A stretch of DNA of 6,429 nucleotides from Oscillospiraceae bacterium (GTDB lineage: Bacteria > Bacillota > Clostridia > Oscillospirales > Acutalibacteraceae), in NCBI GenBank assembly GCA_902797915.1, contig CADBUK010000054.1, forward strand, positions 1-6,429, given 5' to 3'. Made by a program: the position numbers and the translations under genes. The notes beneath the pieces are model-generated. The model ran no database searches. It saw only the letters and a list, made by a program, of their open reading frames with translations, and had not been told where the DNA came from. This document shows, piece after piece, positions 1 to 5,852 of this stretch. Each line of letters opens with the position of its first letter. Within the stretch, counting starts at the first letter, position 1.

Positions 1-1037
1 ATATTGATAAGGCTATCAAGATTGTACGTGAAACCGAGGCGGAATCGGAGGTTGTTCCTAACCTTATGATAGGTTTCGGCATTGATGAAACACAGGCGGA
101 ATACGTTGCCGAAATCAAACTGCGCCATCTTAACAGGGAGTACATTCTTAAACGCATTAATGAAATTGAAAGCCTTGAGAATGAAATCGCCGATTTGGAG
201 CAGATTTTGGCAAGTGACCGCCGCAAGAAAACTATTATAATCAAAGAGCTTGAAGAGGTTATAAAGAAATACGATACAGGCAGAAAATCCGAAGTATTGT
301 TTGAAATTGCGGACGATTATTCCGAGCCTGAGGCAGTCGTTGCCGATTATCCCGTTACGCTGTTTATTTCAAAGGGCGGTTATCTTAAAAAAATAAGAAC
401 TGCAAATCTTCGTATGAGCGGCGAACAGAAGGTTAAAGAGGGCGACGAAATACTTGAGGAAGCGGAGTGCTCTAATAAGGACGAGCTTCTTGTGTTTACA
501 AATAAGCATCAGGTATATAAGGCGAAGGTTGATGATTTTCCCGACACGAAAGCTTCTGTACTCGGCGAATATCTGCCCTCCAAGCTTGATATGGAGGAAG
601 GCGAGGGCGTTGTCTACGTTGCCGTTGTCAGCGAGTATAAGGGCTATATGATTTTTGTTTTTGAAAACGGTAAGCTTGCAAAGGTTGATATTGCCGCTTA
701 TGAAACAAAAACAAACCGTAAAAAGCTTATTAACGCATATTCGGACAAGTTCCCGCTTGCAGCAGCGCTTTATCTTCCCGAGGATACGGATATTGTGCTT
801 TGCGCAAGCAGTTCAAGGAAATTGCTTCTTAACACCGCTGTTGTTCTTTCAAAAACAACTAAGAACACACAGGGCGTTAATATAATGACGATTAAGAAAA
901 AATCCGACAGGGTAGAATCCGTTCATCTTTATCAGGAGGGCGAGTTCGAAAAGGCGTGGCGTTATCGTCCGAAAACTTTTCCCGCACAGGGCGCGCTCCC
1001 GAGCGCAGGCGATGTCGGCGAACAGATAAGCTTTTAA
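1..1037 (+). CDS. parC: DNA topoisomerase IV / gyrase-type subunit A (ParC-like), C-terminal part, 5' truncated by window
   Basis: This is the last 344 codons of a type IIA topoisomerase A subunit, which breaks and rejoins DNA while its ATPase partner (ParE/GyrB) drives strand passage. The reading frame is open from base 3, so the gene starts outside the window and the first in-frame ATG at 66 is internal. The visible part opens with the end of the breakage-reunion core, which includes an IKLRHLNREYI stretch. A charged coiled-coil arm follows (about visible residues 46-90). The beta-propeller C-terminal domain has the clostridial ParC-like landmarks LRMSGEQ, DTKASVLGEYLP, YETKTNRKKLI and a terminal GALPSAGDVGEQ. 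I see no GyrA-box (QRRGGKG), so ParC-like is preferred over GyrA. The catalytic tyrosine lies upstream and is not visible. Stop is TAA at 1035-1037, with no clear terminator after it. Family assignment is strong; the ParC versus GyrA label is less certain. Confidence 0.9.
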   Translation, partial: IDKAIKIVRETEAESEVVPNLMIGFGIDETQAEYVAEIKLRHLNREYILKRINEIESLENEIADLEQILASDRRKKTIIIKELEEVIKKYDTGRKSEVLFEIADDYSEPEAVVADYPVTLFISKGGYLKKIRTANLRMSGEQKVKEGDEILEEAECSNKDELLVFTNKHQVYKAKVDDFPDTKASVLGEYLPSKLDMEEGEGVVYVAVVSEYKGYMIFVFENGKLAKVDIAAYETKTNRKKLINAYSDKFPLAAALYLPEDTDIVLCASSSRKLLLNTAVVLSKTTKNTQGVNIMTIKKKSDRVESVHLYQEGEFEKAWRYRPKTFPAQGALPSAGDVGEQISF

Positions 1038-1094
1038 ATTTAATACAACTATTTTATTTAACGCAAATAATAAACCGTAAAAGATAAAAAATAC

Positions 1095-1123
1095 TTGCAA
1101 TATAAATATTTGTGTGATATAAT
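1095..1123 (+). promoter_or_regulatory. Sigma-A-like promoter P1 for secG (TTGCAA - 17 bp - TATAAT, extended -10)
   Basis: A -35-like TTGCAA (1095-1100) is separated by exactly 17 bp from a perfect TATAAT (1118-1123). The -10 is preceded by TGA, giving the extended form TGnTATAAT. The expected start of transcription is near 1130, leaving a leader of about 48 nt before the secG start at 1178. The match is seen in the sequence; activity is inferred. Confidence 0.75.
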
Positions 1124-1139
1124 CCTTTAGTGCTATAAT
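1110..1139 (+). promoter_or_regulatory. Second candidate promoter P2 for secG (TTGTGT - 18 bp - TATAAT, extended -10)
   Basis: A second perfect TATAAT (1134-1139), also in extended form (TGCTATAAT), lies 16 bp downstream of the P1 -10 box. Its -35 candidate TTGTGT (1110-1115) is weaker, at an 18-bp spacing, and overlaps the P1 spacer. Transcription would start near 1146. The two promoters overlap physically, so polymerase could occupy only one at a time. Confidence 0.5.
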
Positions 1140-1177
1140 CTATATGGTTAAAAGAATAAGTACGGAGGAATGTCAGG

Positions 1178-1429
1178 ATGCTTTGGTATCATTATCTTTT
1201 CGGTGCAGTATTAATAATTGCATCAATCATCATTGTTGCAGTTGTTTTAATGCAGGAGGGTCGTTCACAGAACCTTTCGGGCGCAATCGCCGGCGGTGCT
1301 GAAACCTTCCTTGGTAAATCAAAAGGCAGAACAATTGAAGCTAAGCTTGAAAAAATTACAAAATGGCTTATCATTGCTTTCTTTGTTTTTGTTCTTGCAG
1401 CCTTCTTGGTTTTCCTGTTTATCGGTTAA
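1178..1429 (+). CDS. secG: Preprotein translocase subunit SecG
   Basis: SecG is the small accessory subunit of the SecYEG channel and helps SecA-driven export across the cytoplasmic membrane. The 83-residue product has the usual size and topology: a first transmembrane helix at about residues 6-25, a cytoplasmic loop, and a second helix at about residues 62-82. The loop carries the family landmarks VVLMQEGRSQNLSGAI, then GGAETFLGKSKGR and an EAKLEKIT segment. The ATG at 1178 is set by GGAGG at 1164-1168, nine bases upstream. Two overlapping promoters precede the gene and an intrinsic terminator follows the stop within 6 bases, so it looks like a monocistronic unit. In many Firmicutes secG is followed by rnr (RNase R) and smpB. 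Here a different exonuclease gene follows, which may be coincidence. Confidence 0.95.
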   Translation: MLWYHYLFGAVLIIASIIIVAVVLMQEGRSQNLSGAIAGGAETFLGKSKGRTIEAKLEKITKWLIIAFFVFVLAAFLVFLFIG

Positions 1430-1434
1430 TGAAG

Positions 1435-1465
1435 TAACCTTGCGTTATGCAAGGTTATTTTTTTT
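1435..1465 (+). terminator. Intrinsic terminator after secG
   Basis: A perfect 9-bp stem, TAACCTTGC (1435-1443) with GCAAGGTTA (1449-1457), closes a 5-nt GTTAT loop and is followed at once by eight Ts (1458-1465). It starts 6 bases after the secG stop. The base after the T-tract is the first G of the ribosome binding site of the next gene. Confidence 0.93.
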
Positions 1466-1474
1466 GGAGATATA

Positions 1475-2347
1475 ATGAATTACATCGTTTTTGATTTTGA
1501 GTGGAATAATGCTTACGATTATAAAGCTCAAAAGGGTATGAATGAAATAATTGAAATCGGCGCAATCAAGCTTAATTCGCAGTTTGTTGTTGAGGATACC
1601 TTTAAGCAGCTTATTAAGCCGCAGGTTTCCCGCAGACTTTCGGGCAGAGTTAAGGAGCTTACTAATATCAGCCTGTCTGAAATTAAGGAAGACGGTATTC
1701 CTTTTGAAGAGGCTATACGCGATTTTTCACGCTGGGCAGGCACGGACGAAACCGTTTTTATGAGCTGGTCAAACAGCGATTTGTATGTGCTTGTTTCAAA
1801 TTTCATTAGGTTTTTTAAAACAACGAACGTATATTTTATAAAAAAATATATGGACGCTCAAAAGTATTGCCAGTATTTTCTTAATATTCCTAAGGGCAGC
1901 CAGATAAGCCTTGCAAATTGTGCAGACACGCTTGCTTTGAATATTAATGAGGAAAACCTTCATCGTGCGCTTGAGGATTGCGTTGTTACCGCAAAATGTG
2001 TAAAAAAGCTTTATGATGATAAGCTGATTAGTCAGTATATTCATACCTGCGATGAGGATTTCTTCGGCAGACTTGCGTTTAAACCCTACTGTATTGATGT
2101 GCCCGTAACTGAGCATTATAACGTATATAAGGAAAGGCTTGTTTGCCCCGCTTGCTCGGGCAAGGCAAGGATTATCGGCGAGGTTGAATGCGTCAATAAA
2201 TCCTTTAAAGCTCTTTGTACCTGCGAAAAATGCAAAAAGAAGTTCTGGGCGTTTATACGTGCAAAAAAGACTTATGACGGCGTTTCGGTCAATAAACGAA
2301 TAGTGCCTATCAGTAAGCACCGCAAAATTAAGGACAGTAACAAATAA
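1475..2347 (+). CDS. DEDDh-family 3'-5' exonuclease with C-terminal zinc-ribbon-like domain
   Basis: The N-terminal half is an RNase T/DnaQ-type exonuclease fold, which removes nucleotides from 3' ends using two metal ions. The motifs are in order: ExoI as FDFEW (D7, E9), ExoII with D102 in SNSDLYVL, and ExoIII as HRALED (H163, D168), giving the DEDDh set. The C-terminal third is not part of the basic fold. It holds CPAC (C224, C227) and CEKC (C250, C253), with extra cysteines at 239 and 248, and ends in a very basic tail. This pattern fits a zinc ribbon or nucleic-acid-binding module. The ATG at 1475 is set by GGAGA at 1466-1470, directly after the secG terminator T-tract. The protein is 290 residues. 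Substrate (DNA or RNA) cannot be told from sequence. It could be DnaQ-like, ERI1/KapD-like, or a lineage-specific type; I do not assign a gene name. Confidence 0.85.
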   Translation: MNYIVFDFEWNNAYDYKAQKGMNEIIEIGAIKLNSQFVVEDTFKQLIKPQVSRRLSGRVKELTNISLSEIKEDGIPFEEAIRDFSRWAGTDETVFMSWSNSDLYVLVSNFIRFFKTTNVYFIKKYMDAQKYCQYFLNIPKGSQISLANCADTLALNINEENLHRALEDCVVTAKCVKKLYDDKLISQYIHTCDEDFFGRLAFKPYCIDVPVTEHYNVYKERLVCPACSGKARIIGEVECVNKSFKALCTCEKCKKKFWAFIRAKKTYDGVSVNKRIVPISKHRKIKDSNK

Positions 2348-2354
2348 AAATTAC

Positions 2355-2383
2355 TTTATTTCTTTGGTAAAATATAGTATAAT
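2355..2383 (+). promoter_or_regulatory. Possible promoter for the penicillin-binding protein gene
   Basis: In the 89-bp gap after the exonuclease gene there is a perfect TATAAT at 2378-2383. The best -35 at 17-bp spacing is only TTTATT (2355-2360). There is no TG extension. The location, about 50 bp upstream of the gene start, fits a promoter, but the weak -35 keeps confidence low. No terminator hairpin is visible in this gap, so read-through from the exonuclease gene is also possible. Confidence 0.4.
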
Positions 2384-2423
2384 AATATTTTAGGGGAATT
2401 CGTTTGCCCGCATAAACTTGTTT

Positions 2424-2429
2424 GGGAGG
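2424..2429 (+). promoter_or_regulatory. Ribosome binding site deciding the start of the penicillin-binding protein
   Basis: GGGAGG at 2424-2429 is a strong Shine-Dalgarno. It lies inside any reading begun at the in-frame TTG at 2422 and only one base before the ATG at 2431. The ATG at 2437 is 7 bases away, the usual distance, and is therefore preferred as the start. Confidence 0.85.
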
Positions 2430-2436
2430 TATGAAC

Positions 2437-4839
2437 ATGGCAAAAGATTATGATGATTTGTTCGAATCCTTTATGAATAATTCTGCCAAGGTTTATAACG
2501 AGGACAAGAAAAAGCAGGAGGAGGCTGCCGCTTCCAAGCCTGCCGCATACAGCGAAAACGGTTTTAAGGATAAGGATGTTAAGCCTGCCGTTCGCACTAG
2601 AAAACAGCCGCTTCCTAAGGAAAAGGCTGCGCCTGTTGTTGCGCACAAGAAAAAGAAAGCAAAAAGCAGCGCCCCTGCTTCAAAGCTTCTCAGGGTTGTT
2701 ATCGGCGCGCTTATGGTTGCTGCCGTTGTTGCGGTTGTATGTTTTTCCGTAATCGCTATTTACGGTTACAGTATGGTTCACGGCGACCCCGTTTTTAATC
2801 TTACTGATGAAAAGTATTCCCAAAACCAGACCTCCTTTATTTATTGTTATGATAACGATAATAACCTTGTGGAAATGACAAGGCTTCACGGCGAGGAAAA
2901 TCGTATCTGGGTTAATCTTGACGATATGAGCCCGTATATGAAAGCGGCGTTTATTACCACGGAGGACAAGCGTTTTGAAAAGCACCACGGCGTTGACTGG
3001 ACACGTACCGTGGGCGTTATAGTTAAACGTTCTAATAACGGTCAGGGCGGTTCAACAATTACTCAGCAGTTAATCAAGAACTTAACCGATGAGAACGACG
3101 TTACAATTGTCCGTAAGTTTAATGAGATTATTTCAGCCTTAAACCTTGAAAAGAATTATTCCAAGGATGAAATTATTGAGGCTTATCTTAATACAATTTA
3201 TCTTTCTGAGGGCTGTTACGGCGTTAAAACCGCCGCAGAAAAGTATTTCGGCAAGGATATTTCAAATCTTAATATTGCCGAGTGTGCGTGCATTGCAGCC
3301 ATTACTCAGTATCCAAGTAAGTATAACCCGCTGCGCCATCCAGATAATAACAGAACCCGTCAGCTCTGGATATTAAAGGAAATGTATGAGCAGGGCAAAA
3401 TTACCGAGGAGGAGTATAACGAGGCTGTTGAGTACGAAATGGTATTCACTAACAGTGAAAACTATCAGGGCAGCCAGATTACCGATAACGGCGATTCCGC
3501 AAACGAAAATGTAATTGATTCCTACTATGTTGACTATGTAATCAAAACCGTTCTTGCAGACCTGCAGAAGCTTGGTTATACCGAAAAGAAGGCAAAGAAT
3601 TTGCTTTACGGCGGCGGTCTGAAGATTTATACCGCTGTTGACCTTGAGGTGCAGGAAGCGCTTGAGGACGTTTATGAAAACTATAAGCGTATGCCTGACG
3701 AAACCGTTCAGGGCGCAATGGTTGTTATGAACTATGAGGGCAGAGTGCTCGGACTTGTAGGCGGCGCGGGAGATTACCCGGGAGGACTTGCGCTTAACAG
3801 AGCGTTCCAGTCGCAGCGTCAGCCGGGTTCAACAATCAAGCCGCTTTCCGTTTACGGACCTGCGCTTGAAAAGAGTCTTAACGACGATAACTGCAATATT
3901 TTCTGGTCAACAATGACCCCCGATAAACCGCTTAAAACAGTTAACGGCAAGCCTTGGCCTACTAATGAGGGCGGTAAATACTCGGGTAATAACGTAACCG
4001 TTCAGCACGGTCTTGCAAACTCAATGAATACAATTTCAGCTCAGACGCTGGATAAAATAGGCGTTAACTATTCATTTGATTATATTACCGAAAAGTTCCA
4101 TATCTCAACGCTTGATGCCGTTGCAGACTGCGACTACGCGCCTATGGCTACGGGTTCTTTAACCTACGGCGTAACGGTGCTTGATATGACCGCTGCTTAC
4201 GCGGCGTTCGGTAACGGCGGGCATTATTATTATCCGTATTGCTATTATAAGATTGAGGATGCGCTCGGAAACGTAATAGTTCAGACTGATGCGGAGTCCA
4301 CGCGCGAGGACGCACTTTCAGAAAGCACCGCCTGGATTATGAATAAACTGCTTCAGACTGTTATGACGCAGGGTACAGGTACTTCTTATAAGCTTTCATC
4401 AATTCAGTGCTTCGGTAAAACAGGTACAACCACGGCTTCAAAGGACCGTTGGTTTGTTGGCGGCACACCCGAATATATTGCTGCCGTTTGGTACGGATAC
4501 GACCAGCCTAAAGAAATCGTTTACCGCTTATCTCCAAACCCGTCGGGTACAATCTGGAAGACCGTAATGGGCGAGATTTACGACGCCAAGGGCATTAATG
4601 AAAAATCGTTCCCCGATTATGACGGTATTGTGCGTAAAGCGTATGACCCTGCAAACGGCTTGCTTGCTAAATTCTCAAGTGGTGCAGGCTATGGCTGGTA
4701 TGACCCGAATAATCTTCCGTCATACTCAAGTAACTCAGGCACAACGGCTAAAGAAAAAGAGGATGATGAAAATACTGCTGAGGCTACAACTGCAGCTCAG
4801 GCTCAGAATAATGCACAGCAGGCAGATTCTAACGGCTAA
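2437..4839 (+). CDS. Class A penicillin-binding protein (bifunctional peptidoglycan glycosyltransferase/transpeptidase)
   Basis: This enzyme polymerises lipid II into glycan strands and cross-links their peptides on the outer face of the membrane. The 800-residue product (from ATG 2437) has a cytoplasmic N-terminus of about 83 residues rich in Lys, Ala and Pro, then one signal-anchor helix at about 84-113. The GT51 domain follows with EDKRFEKHHG (catalytic E176), GGSTITQQ (204-211), RKFNE and EAYLN (E248). The transpeptidase domain has STIK (nucleophile S465, K468), SMN (S529-N531) and KTG (661-663), so all key residues of both active sites are present. The C-terminus is a low-complexity Ser/Thr/Ala/Gln and acidic tail of about 35 residues, common in Gram-positive class A enzymes. 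An intrinsic terminator follows. The closest named relatives are PBP1A/PonA and PBP2A types; I cannot choose between them. Confidence 0.95.
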   Translation: MAKDYDDLFESFMNNSAKVYNEDKKKQEEAAASKPAAYSENGFKDKDVKPAVRTRKQPLPKEKAAPVVAHKKKKAKSSAPASKLLRVVIGALMVAAVVAVVCFSVIAIYGYSMVHGDPVFNLTDEKYSQNQTSFIYCYDNDNNLVEMTRLHGEENRIWVNLDDMSPYMKAAFITTEDKRFEKHHGVDWTRTVGVIVKRSNNGQGGSTITQQLIKNLTDENDVTIVRKFNEIISALNLEKNYSKDEIIEAYLNTIYLSEGCYGVKTAAEKYFGKDISNLNIAECACIAAITQYPSKYNPLRHPDNNRTRQLWILKEMYEQGKITEEEYNEAVEYEMVFTNSENYQGSQITDNGDSANENVIDSYYVDYVIKTVLADLQKLGYTEKKAKNLLYGGGLKIYTAVDLEVQEALEDVYENYKRMPDETVQGAMVVMNYEGRVLGLVGGAGDYPGGLALNRAFQSQRQPGSTIKPLSVYGPALEKSLNDDNCNIFWSTMTPDKPLKTVNGKPWPTNEGGKYSGNNVTVQHGLANSMNTISAQTLDKIGVNYSFDYITEKFHISTLDAVADCDYAPMATGSLTYGVTVLDMTAAYAAFGNGGHYYYPYCYYKIEDALGNVIVQTDAESTREDALSESTAWIMNKLLQTVMTQGTGTSYKLSSIQCFGKTGTTTASKDRWFVGGTPEYIAAVWYGYDQPKEIVYRLSPNPSGTIWKTVMGEIYDAKGINEKSFPDYDGIVRKAYDPANGLLAKFSSGAGYGWYDPNNLPSYSSNSGTTAKEKEDDENTAEATTAAQAQNNAQQADSNG

Positions 4840-4844
4840 AATTT

Positions 4845-4872
4845 AAACGGCATCTTTATTGATGCCGTTTTT
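4845..4872 (+). terminator. Intrinsic terminator after the penicillin-binding protein gene
   Basis: A perfect 10-bp stem, AAACGGCATC (4845-4854) with GATGCCGTTT (4861-4870), closes a TTTATT loop. The T-tract is short, five Ts (4868-4872) of which three are in the stem, so termination may be partial. GAGG of the next ribosome binding site begins at 4873. Confidence 0.8.
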
Positions 4873-4883
4873 GAGGTTATATT

Positions 4884-5303
4884 ATGGTAATTTTATCTGT
4901 TGATTACGGCGATGTCAGAACGGGACTTGCCGTTTGTGATAAGAAGGAAATACTAGCAACTCCGCTTACTGTTATTAATGAAAGCTATCAGCCGAAGCTT
5001 GTAAAGGCGATTGCGGAAAAGGCAGCTGAGGCAGGCGCTGAAATTATTGTAATCGGCTTGCCGAGAAATATGGACGGCAGTTACGGCTACCGCTGCGACG
5101 AATGCAGGTCGCTCGGTGCCGCCTTGTCCGAGGTCTGCAGTATTCCCGTGGATTATCAGGACGAAAGGCTTACAACCGTTATCGCTCACGGCTACCTTTC
5201 CGATAATAACGTTAGGGGAAATAAGCGAAAAGCAAATGTGGACGCAGTTTCCGCTTCCGTTATTCTGCAGTCATATATTGATAAAAGAAAGAATAATGCC
5301 TGA
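4884..5303 (+). CDS. ruvX: Putative pre-16S rRNA nuclease / Holliday junction resolvase-like protein RuvX (YqgF)
   Basis: YqgF-family proteins have an RNase H-like fold. In E. coli the protein is linked to maturation of the 5' end of 16S rRNA, and the family is also annotated as a Holliday junction resolvase. The 139-residue length is typical. Conserved elements are SVDYGDVRTGLAV (acidic D7), VIGLPRNMDGS (about 56-66), YQDERLTT (E94) and DAVSASVILQSYI (D120), so the expected acidic metal-binding residues are present. An odd detail is CDEC (C71, C74) just after the NMDGS motif, where many relatives have an R-A-rich segment. The ATG at 4884 is served by GAGG (4873-4876), 7 bases upstream and directly after the preceding terminator. 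The stop TGA at 5301-5303 is followed by a hairpin and a very long T-tract. Confidence 0.93.
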   Translation: MVILSVDYGDVRTGLAVCDKKEILATPLTVINESYQPKLVKAIAEKAAEAGAEIIVIGLPRNMDGSYGYRCDECRSLGAALSEVCSIPVDYQDERLTTVIAHGYLSDNNVRGNKRKANVDAVSASVILQSYIDKRKNNA

Positions 5304-5304
5304 T

Positions 5305-5348
5305 AAATCATCGTAAAATTCTATGGTGATTTTTTTTTTTTTTTTTTT
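5305..5348 (+). terminator. Intrinsic terminator after ruvX with 19-T tract
   Basis: The arm AAATCATCGTA (5305-5315) can pair with TATGGTGATTT (5322-5332) through 11 pairs, two of them G-U, around a 6-nt loop. The 3' arm merges into an uninterrupted T run ending at 5348. The stem is AT-rich and weaker than the other two, but the T-tract is far longer than termination needs. The arrangement is otherwise the same as after secG and the penicillin-binding protein gene. Confidence 0.75.
5330..5348 (+). repeat. Homopolymer of 19 T
   Basis: Nineteen consecutive Ts at 5330-5348 form the tail of the ruvX terminator. Runs this long are prone to polymerase slippage in replication, in transcription and in sequencing or assembly, so the exact count is uncertain. 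It lies just before a gene whose start codon is not evident. Confidence 0.9.
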
Positions 5349-5381
5349 AAAGGCGTTAAGTTTAAACTTGATTTTTCCTTT

Positions 5382-5852
5382 GTGCTTGTAATAGCCTTTG
5401 CTCTTCTTTACGGTTATAAAAGCGGTCTGCTGATTATTTTATACTCCGTTTTGCACGAGCTTGGGCATCTTACTGCATTACTTGCTTTCGGAGTTGAAAT
5501 CAGGGAAATAAAGCTGTCGTTTTTCGGCTTCGGAATAAAATTTGACGGTCTTCTGTCTTTGCCGAAGGAAGCGCTTATGCTTCTGTTCGGACCGATGGTT
5601 AATTTAGTTCTGTTTTTGTTATTTCGGGACAGTATTAATTTAATGCTTTTTGTTCTGAATATGCTTCCGATTTTTCCGCTTGACGGCGGCAGACTTCTTT
5701 TGCTGTTTTTTACAAAAACGGGAAAGTATATTTCATTAACCTTTCTGTTACTGCTTACCGCTGTATCAACGGTTCTTTGTTTTAAATACGGTTCTTTTCC
5801 GTTACTGTTAATTTCCGTATATCTGTTTCTTTTTAATATGAGGTTGTTATGA
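5382..5852 (+). CDS. SpoIVFB-like M50 site-2 intramembrane metalloprotease (start uncertain)
   Basis: This is a very hydrophobic M50 (site-2 protease) protein that would cut substrates within the membrane. The zinc motif HELGH is at residues 25-29 (H25, E26, H29, counted from GTG 5382). GPMVN follows at 70-74, and LPIFPLDGGR at 95-104 supplies the third ligand D101. After this only hydrophobic segments follow; there is no CBS or PDZ domain, so it is a minimal SpoIVFB-type enzyme of about 156 residues. In Bacillus SpoIVFB activates pro-sigma-K; that role here is inference, and no SpoIVFA partner is visible. GTG 5382 is the first standard in-frame start, but no Shine-Dalgarno precedes it. The frame stays open upstream, reading V-K-F-K-L-D-F-S just before it, which looks like the conserved N-terminal segment of relatives. 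The real start may therefore be upstream or altered by the T-tract. It overlaps the next gene by 4 bp. Confidence 0.82.
   Translation: MLVIAFALLYGYKSGLLIILYSVLHELGHLTALLAFGVEIREIKLSFFGFGIKFDGLLSLPKEALMLLFGPMVNLVLFLLFRDSINLMLFVLNMLPIFPLDGGRLLLLFFTKTGKYISLTFLLLLTAVSTVLCFKYGSFPLLLISVYLFLFNMRLL

Noticed and set aside
1052..1069. Short inverted repeat TTATTT/AAATAA after the topoisomerase gene as a terminator
   Set aside because: The stem is AT-only and six pairs, with no T-tract following; too weak to call.
849..1100. Minus-strand open frame opposite the end of the topoisomerase gene
   Set aside because: It mirrors the coding strand of a clearly recognised gene, shows no domain and has no ribosome binding site.
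1395..1423. Possible promoter TTGCAG - 17 bp - TTTATC inside the 3' end of secG for the exonuclease gene
   Set aside because: The -10 match is poor and it overlaps coding sequence upstream of a strong terminator; not supportable on sequence alone.
1796..2320. 174-codon minus-strand open frame inside the exonuclease gene
   Set aside because: The + strand frame has the complete DEDDh motif set; the antisense translation shows no recognisable motif and is a shadow.
2422..2436. Earlier start (TTG 2422 or ATG 2431) for the penicillin-binding protein
   Set aside because: TTG 2422 would place the Shine-Dalgarno inside the gene, and ATG 2431 is one base from it. ATG 2437 has normal spacing.
5368..5370. 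TTG at 5368 as start of the M50 protease
   Set aside because: It is in the wrong frame and reaches a stop (TAA) within a few codons.
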